From assembly GCA_907165275.2 (NCBI GenBank), contig OU015660.1, positions 3,846,501 through 3,910,500 of the forward strand: a DNA stretch of 64,000 nt. The letters run 5' to 3'. Of the stretch, positions 59,682-64,000 are shown piece after piece. The stretch's first letter is position 1, and each line of letters begins with the position of its first letter. The DNA is from Zygaena filipendulae (lineage: Eukaryota > Arthropoda > Insecta > Lepidoptera > Zygaenidae). The translations under genes were made by a program, and so were the position numbers. Below the pieces are notes generated by a model, which was not told where the DNA came from, made no database searches, and saw only the letters and a program-made list of their open reading frames with translations.

Positions 59682-59840
59682 GTAAGTTGATAGATTTCCA
59701 TAATCAATAATATTTTTTTGCAAATTCAAGTATTTTTTTTAATTTTTGGACTAATTTTGTTTGGTTGCATAAATGCAACATTGCGCGTTTGTGATGGATT
59801 TTATGCCGTTTTTTTTGAATATGGGATATTTCTTTTTCAG
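59682..59840 (+). other. Candidate leader intron of the piggyBac transposase
   Basis: Donor G|GTAAGT begins at 59682 and acceptor TCTTTTTCAG ends at 59840 (159 bp). The third GTTGCA-N4-TGCAAC palindrome (59764-59779) lies inside it. Confidence 0.55.
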
Positions 59841-59847
59841 GATCAAA

Positions 59848-61734
59848 ATGTATCGTAATTTGCATAATTTGACTACTCAGGAGCTCGAAAAAATACTAGG
59901 AGAATGGGAAGACAGTGAAGATGGCTTAGATTTTTCTGACGACGATGATGTCGCCGATCCAACATATAATTTCGAGCCGAATGAGCACGAAAGTTCTGAT
60001 GAGGACCCAAATGAACCACCTGACTTTCAAAATGAAGTTCAGGCTGCAGTCGCCACCCTAGAAGCTACATCCATAAATACTCAGTTCAGTAGTACTGCAA
60101 CAGATCCAAGTCCCTCCATCGTTTCTCCCAGTACTAGTACTACAGCAGCTCAAAGTTCATCTAATCGTGTACCTAGGACAAATATCATATGGAAAAAGAA
60201 AAGTCTGAACATAAATGATGACCAACTACGTTTTCATGGATCTGACCGTTTACCTCCAGAAATACTTAGTTTAGACACTCCATTTGAGGTATTTTCATAT
60301 TTATTTACTGAAGATATTATCAACCTCATAAGAGACCAGACTAATTTGTACTCTGTCCAGAAAGATGCTAATAAACCCGTAAATGTAACTAGTCAAGAAA
60401 TACGCCAATTTATTGGTATTATATATTACATGTCAATAGTTCGTATGCCAAATGTAAAAATGTATTGGTCTGAAAATATTAGCTTTACGCCGATTCAAAA
60501 TACAATGCCATCAAAACGATTCGAATTACTTAGGCAGATGTTACATTTCAATGATAATAGTAAAATGTTACCATATGACCACGTTGATTGTGATCGATTA
60601 TATAAAATCCGGCCATTGATAGAAGCACTCAACCACAACTTCAAAAAAGTTCCATATGAAGCGCATTTATCTGTAGATGAACAAATGTGTTCAACAAAGG
60701 CTCGAAGTGTGCTGAAACAATATTTACCTGACAAACCCCATAAATGGGGATTTAAACTTTTTGTTATATGTGGTGTATCTGGATATGGATATAAATTTGA
60801 AGTTTATAGTGGACAGGAAAATAAATGCGCAGCCGGCGAGCTCCAGTTAGGGGCATCATCTAATGTGGTAGTTCGCCTTGCCCGCGATGTGCCTATCAAT
60901 CAGAACTATCGACTGTTTTTCGATAATTATTACACTTCGATCCCACTTATAGAATACTTATCTAGTCGCGGCATTTTGGCTTTAGGAACCATAAGAAAAA
61001 ACCGAATTCCCAATTGCAAATTGCCAGATGAAAAAATTTTTAAAAAAGAACCACGCGGTACTTCAATAGAACAAGTCGGTAACTGCAATGGCGTTGATGT
61101 AGCTGTAGTAGCTTGGAGAGATAATAAAATTGTCACTCTGGCATCTAATTTCGCCGGAAAACACCCAACATCTGTAGTAAGAAGGTGGGACAAGCCTGGA
61201 AAGCAATACATTTCTGTTGAACGTCCTTTTGTCGTAGCAGAATATAACCGACATATGGGTGGGGTCGATCTTTTAGATTCTGTGATGGGCCACTATAAAA
61301 TCAAACTTCGTAGTAAACGTTGGTATCTACGAATTTTTTATCATTTTTTAGACATGACTATGTGTAATTCATGGCTTTTATACCGAAGAATAAAGGCTGC
61401 AGAGGGTGGTAGCAGTAAAACTCTCAACTCTGCTGAATTTAGAGTAGCTATAGCAGAGACATTATGCAAATATAAGACAGTTAATCGTACAAAGCGTAAA
61501 AGTGATATTGAATGTCTTATTCAGGAAAAAAAGAAGAAAGGTCCAGCTCAACATGTTCCTCCGAAAGATGTGAGGTTGGACCAATACGGGCACTGGCCAG
61601 TTTGGGTGGATAAAAGATTGAGATGCAAATTTCCAGGCTGCACAGGCTATACGCAGACAGTTTGCGAAAAATGTGGGGTTAGCTTATGCTACAATAAGCA
61701 AAACAACTGTTTTAAAAATTTTCATATTTCATAA
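59848..61734 (+). CDS. piggyBac-like transposase
   Basis: 628 aa from the ATG at 59848 (the open frame extends upstream to an ATG at 59773). The later start is preferred because a splice acceptor, TCTTTTTCAG, ends at 59840 and a donor, GGTAAGT, lies at 59681-59687, so the upstream codons are probably intron. Numbering from 59773, the N-terminus is acidic (residues 44-84), as in many family members. The DDE_Tnp_1_7 core runs about 160-535: LSVDEQM with Asp302, FFDNYYTSIPL with Asp384, and GGVDLLDS with Asp499 and Asp502, the catalytic DDD plus the conserved fourth Asp. The C-terminal cysteine-rich domain (C618, C623, C631, C634, C639, C646, H651) is complete. No stop or frameshift is present. 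It excises and inserts the element precisely at TTAA. Confidence 0.93.
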   Translation: MYRNLHNLTTQELEKILGEWEDSEDGLDFSDDDDVADPTYNFEPNEHESSDEDPNEPPDFQNEVQAAVATLEATSINTQFSSTATDPSPSIVSPSTSTTAAQSSSNRVPRTNIIWKKKSLNINDDQLRFHGSDRLPPEILSLDTPFEVFSYLFTEDIINLIRDQTNLYSVQKDANKPVNVTSQEIRQFIGIIYYMSIVRMPNVKMYWSENISFTPIQNTMPSKRFELLRQMLHFNDNSKMLPYDHVDCDRLYKIRPLIEALNHNFKKVPYEAHLSVDEQMCSTKARSVLKQYLPDKPHKWGFKLFVICGVSGYGYKFEVYSGQENKCAAGELQLGASSNVVVRLARDVPINQNYRLFFDNYYTSIPLIEYLSSRGILALGTIRKNRIPNCKLPDEKIFKKEPRGTSIEQVGNCNGVDVAVVAWRDNKIVTLASNFAGKHPTSVVRRWDKPGKQYISVERPFVVAEYNRHMGGVDLLDSVMGHYKIKLRSKRWYLRIFYHFLDMTMCNSWLLYRRIKAAEGGSSKTLNSAEFRVAIAETLCKYKTVNRTKRKSDIECLIQEKKKKGPAQHVPPKDVRLDQYGHWPVWVDKRLRCKFPGCTGYTQTVCEKCGVSLCYNKQNNCFKNFHIS

Positions 61735-61768
61735 TTTTCTTTAACATTTTTAGCATTAATGAAGCAAT

Positions 61769-61918
61769 GTTGTATTCCTGCAACACCTAGTTTTTTTGGA
61801 ATAATACATACTTATATTGTAATGAGATTTTTTTAATTATTTTTCCCATTAATAAATCCCTATTTGCAACCTAGTCTCAGTACACTTAATATAAATAATG
61901 ACCTTGCGCCATAAAGGG
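61769..61918 (-). repeat. piggyBac 3' subterminal palindrome and terminal inverted repeat
   Basis: GTTGTATTCCTGCAAC lies at 61769-61784. The end reads GCGCCATAAAGGG before TTAA, the inverted partner of the 5' terminus. Confidence 0.85.
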
Positions 61919-62094
61919 TTAAGGGTGTTGAGATTCTTCTAAGGTCCTAAACTCACACATGAGTAAATAGGTTTTATAACAGTAACTTCTAATTCAGATT
62001 GTTGTTACTCGGCTGTTTATGGGAGTGTACGTGGGACCTTTCAGAAAGTTTTTGAAACATTCGCATTTTTTTAAGGAAAATTACCTACATATTC

Positions 62095-62198
62095 GTTATG
62101 GAACATTACCTATTTTTTATGGAACTTTCCCTATTTCTTATGGAACATTTCCTATTTCTTATGGAACATTTCCTATTTTCAATGGAACATTTGTTGTT
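62095..62198 (+). repeat. 21-bp tandem repeat, about five units
   Basis: Unit TTATGGAACATTTCCTATTTC with few changes; it lies just downstream of the tetraspanin stop and may be part of its 3' UTR. A GC-rich patch (62195-62280) separates it from the stop codon. Confidence 0.85.
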
Positions 62199-62282
62199 CT
62201 CGGAGCGCGAGCGCTTGGGTGGCGGCGGGCGGCGGCGGGTGGGACGCGAGGCGCGTCACACGGCGGCAGGAGTGGCTGATTG

Positions 62283-64000
62283 TCAGTGCCACTTCGCCTT
62301 CTGAGCAAATATGTCCGCCCGCAGGTTCTGAGCGAAACATATGCCGAGAATCTATCGGGGAAAAGCATATTAATGAATACTAAATTAAAAATCCTTACTA
62401 ATATTATAAATGCAAAAGTGAGCTAGTTTGTTGGTTTGTTTTTTACGCTTTCACTGCTAAACGGCTCAACCGATCACCACAAAATTTTGCATACACGTTT
62501 TCAGGGGTACAGAGAACGACATAGGACACTACTTTTTATCCCGGAATTCCCACGGGAACTCCAAAATTAACGCGGAAGAAACTACATTTAATTTTGCATA
62601 CACGTTGTCAAGGGTAGGTACAGAAAAAAATATAGTGTAGTAAGTACTTTTATCTCGGGATACCCGCGGGATCTCCGAAACTAACGCGGGTGAAACCGCG
62701 GGGAACAGCTAGTATTACAATAATGTTTCAGGTTAGTAATAGTAATCCTTAATATTATAAATGCGATTGTGAGTTTGTTTGGTTTGCACGTTTTCACAGC
62801 TTAACGGCTCAACCGATCATCATGAAATTTTGCATACACGTTGTCAGGGGTACAGAGAAGGACAAATAGTACTTTTTATCCCGGAATGCTCACGTGAACT
62901 CCGAAATCAACGCTGGGAACGGCTCAATCATAAAATATGACAAAAGCAAAAAGAAATAAATCTAAAAAACAAATATTAAAAATTGTGCATCTACAAATAA
63001 AAACTTACTTGTGCAAAAGCAGTACAAACAGCAGTGGTGGCAACGACTAAGAGGTTGTGGTCAAACCACTCCTCGACGGATTCTAAGCAGCCCTTGTCAT
63101 ATATTACCTTAGTCATGTCATAGCTCTAGAACAAAATCAAAACAAAAATCTAAAACTACGAAACAAAAATGCACTCTACCTTTTCGGTCTGCTCTGTCGT
63201 AAAAAATATATAGAAAGGTTATTATTTATTCAACGGTAATAATATAATTAATAAAAGTTTTCGAGAAACTCGAAGCAACGGCAACGACGGCCGAAAACTA
63301 CGCACAGAAATCGTATGCAAAGCGAACTACAAACAAAAATATGGATAAAACTAACAAAAAATTCAAGTCTGTTGGCTAAAAAGTGAAATTTCTTTTCATT
63401 TAAAAAAAAAATTAAGAAAATTATATTAGTGAAAGTCAGTCTTTGACTATTCGACGCAAGATCGATTGGAGGCATAATATAAGGTTCGGCGCACACTGGC
63501 AGCATGGCACGGCAAACTACATAATGTACCTAAGCTTACGACCATTATCATTAAAATTACAACCATAATGACATAGTAAATCATATATAAATGACATAAT
63601 ATCTAAACCTGCCGCGCCGTGTCGAGCTAGTGTGCGCCGGGCGTAATGTTTTAGGAGAAAAGAATTTTCACAGAGCAATACAACCAAAAAACCGAACAGT
63701 ACTGTGTATAATCTAAGCGCTACGCGACGTTGCCAGATTGCACAGCGTGCAAAATGCGAACGGAACCTTCAAAGAGAGCGGAGCGAGCGTGACGGCAGCG
63801 ACGGTCATGAAATGCCGCTGCAGCCAGTCCTCGCCGGCGGCCAGGCAGCCGCGCTCGTGGATCACACGCTCGCTCAGTTGCTGGCAGCATTACAACCACG
63901 TCATTACCACCTTACAGCTAAGGGTTCAAACCCTAGCACTTCTGTTAGGCCCATTGCTAACAGAAAAGAGGAGTGACAGCGAGCGGTGTCACTGTGTCGA
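62283..64000 (-). CDS. Tetraspanin, C-terminal exons (5' part beyond the window)
   Basis: Two minus-strand exons join in phase 0. The first is 63125-63009 (117 bp, acceptor TTCTAG, donor GTAAGT), encoding 39 residues with KGCLESVEEWFDHN followed by LLVVATTAVCTAFAQ. The second is 62351-62283 (69 bp, acceptor CCCCGATAG), encoding ILGICFAQNLRADIF, the tail AQKAKWH and a stop. Joined, they give the end of the large extracellular loop (GC...W), the whole fourth membrane segment and a short cytoplasmic tail, which is the standard tetraspanin C-terminus. The GICxAQNLxxDI tail resembles the TspanC8 group (regulators of ADAM10/Kuzbanian), but that assignment is inference. Earlier exons lie past 64000. 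The intron at 62352-63008 holds dispersed repeats. A second version of the loop/TM4 exon is described separately. Confidence 0.78.
62393..62930 (-). repeat. Two ACTAGCTGT-head repeats in the tetraspanin intron
   Basis: 62393-62714 is a dimer with an intact head ending GGGGAACAGCTAGT; 62745-62930 is module 1 with a decayed head. Both read away from tetraspanin transcription. Confidence 0.82.
63487..63640. mobile_element. 154-bp MITE in the tetraspanin intron
   Basis: Termini CGGCGCACACTGGC and the inverted CCGGCGCACACTAGC. The arms continue as CACGGC and GCGGCAGG. It lies between the two versions of the tetraspanin exon. Confidence 0.7.
63767..63880 (-). CDS. Second version of the tetraspanin loop/TM4 exon (alternative or duplicated exon)
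   Basis: Minus-strand open segment of 114 bp (38 codons) between AG at 63882-63881 and GT at 63766-63765, phase 0 at both ends. It encodes VIHERGCLAAGEDWLQRH then FMTVAAVTLAPLSLK, and it aligns without gaps from VI[HY][ED][RK]GCL to the donor with exon 63009-63125: both have exactly 26 codons after the shared Cys. It is much more GC-rich than its partner. The donor (GTTCCG) and the acceptor's pyrimidine tract are weak, so this may be a mutually exclusive exon, an exon of a tandem paralogue, or a decaying duplicate. Confidence 0.55.

Larger units (their letters stand above)
59407..61918 (+). mobile_element. Complete piggyBac-family DNA transposon
   Basis: 2512-bp element with the TTAA target duplicated at 59403-59406 and 61919-61922. 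Terminal inverted repeats begin CCCTTTA on both sides and remain similar for about 19 bp (CCCTTTACGGAGCC against CCCTTTATGGCGCA). A palindromic subterminal motif of form GTTGYA-N4-TGCAAC occurs near both ends and again just before the transposase. The element carries one transposase gene and an AATAAA at 61851-61856. Both ends and the coding frame look intact, so the copy is potentially active or recently so. It lies 360 bp from the convergent tetraspanin stop codon. Confidence 0.93.

Noticed and set aside
62159..62368. 69-codon minus-strand frame starting MLFPDRF
   Set aside because: Out of frame with the tetraspanin terminal exon that it overlaps; the exon frame is supported by acceptor, phase and family motif.
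63868..63940. tRNA-like CGCTCAGTTGCTGGCAGC and GGTTCAAACCC boxes
   Set aside because: No acceptor or anticodon stems can be formed at the right spacing, and the left box lies inside the tetraspanin-like exon.

Overview
The window reads as a lepidopteran (moth or butterfly) nuclear scaffold. It is AT-rich, with about 40 copies of a dispersed repeat with an ACTAGCTGT head and a TTTATAATATTAGTAGGAT-like tail, a piggyBac element, several foldback/MITE families and very little host coding sequence. This is a judgement from sequence character; no database was searched. Host genes have short exons that plain ORF calling misses, so the genes below were assembled from splice sites and reading phase.

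Host genes. (1) A four-exon minus-strand gene at 48.9-52.5 kb encodes a 130-aa secreted protein with a signal peptide and dibasic sites. It has a TATA box and initiator at textbook spacing. I do not recognise the family; it looks like a peptide precursor or small secreted protein. (2) The 3' end of a minus-strand tetraspanin gene lies at 62.3-64.0 kb and continues past the window. Its last two exons are clear (end of the large extracellular loop, TM4, cytoplasmic tail), and a second, homologous version of the penultimate exon sits about 640 bp upstream. That suggests mutually exclusive exons or a duplicated exon.

Mobile elements with coding capacity. At 23.17-27.71 kb is a non-LTR retrotransposon flanked by a 12-bp target duplication, with a gag-like ORF1 piece and an intact 1212-aa endonuclease/RT/RNase H/zinc-finger ORF2. 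The ORFs are separated by 53 consecutive A residues, and the element is inserted in a copy of the dispersed repeat. At 59.41-61.92 kb is a complete piggyBac element with TTAA on both sides and an apparently intact transposase.

Non-autonomous elements. These include a perfect 153-bp foldback (21.65-22.08 kb) and a degraded relative (7.75-8.0 kb); five copies of a 240-bp nested-palindrome MITE with TTA duplications, two of them in introns of the secreted-protein gene; a 928-bp element with a decayed THAP-like exon; a 316-bp LTR-PBS-LTR miniature retroelement; and several single MITEs. A 745-bp pentanucleotide array at 33.6-34.34 kb is built from successive homogeneous blocks of variant 5-mers.

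Layout. 0-21 kb is gene-free repeat-rich DNA. 21.6-27.8 kb is a nested transposon cluster. 28-48.6 kb is intergenic with the pentamer array, the miniature LTR element and MITEs. 48.7-52.6 kb is the secreted-protein gene. 52.6-59.4 kb is intergenic with the THAP-related element. 59.4-62 kb is piggyBac. 62.3-64 kb is the tetraspanin 3' end. The two host genes show no evident functional link.
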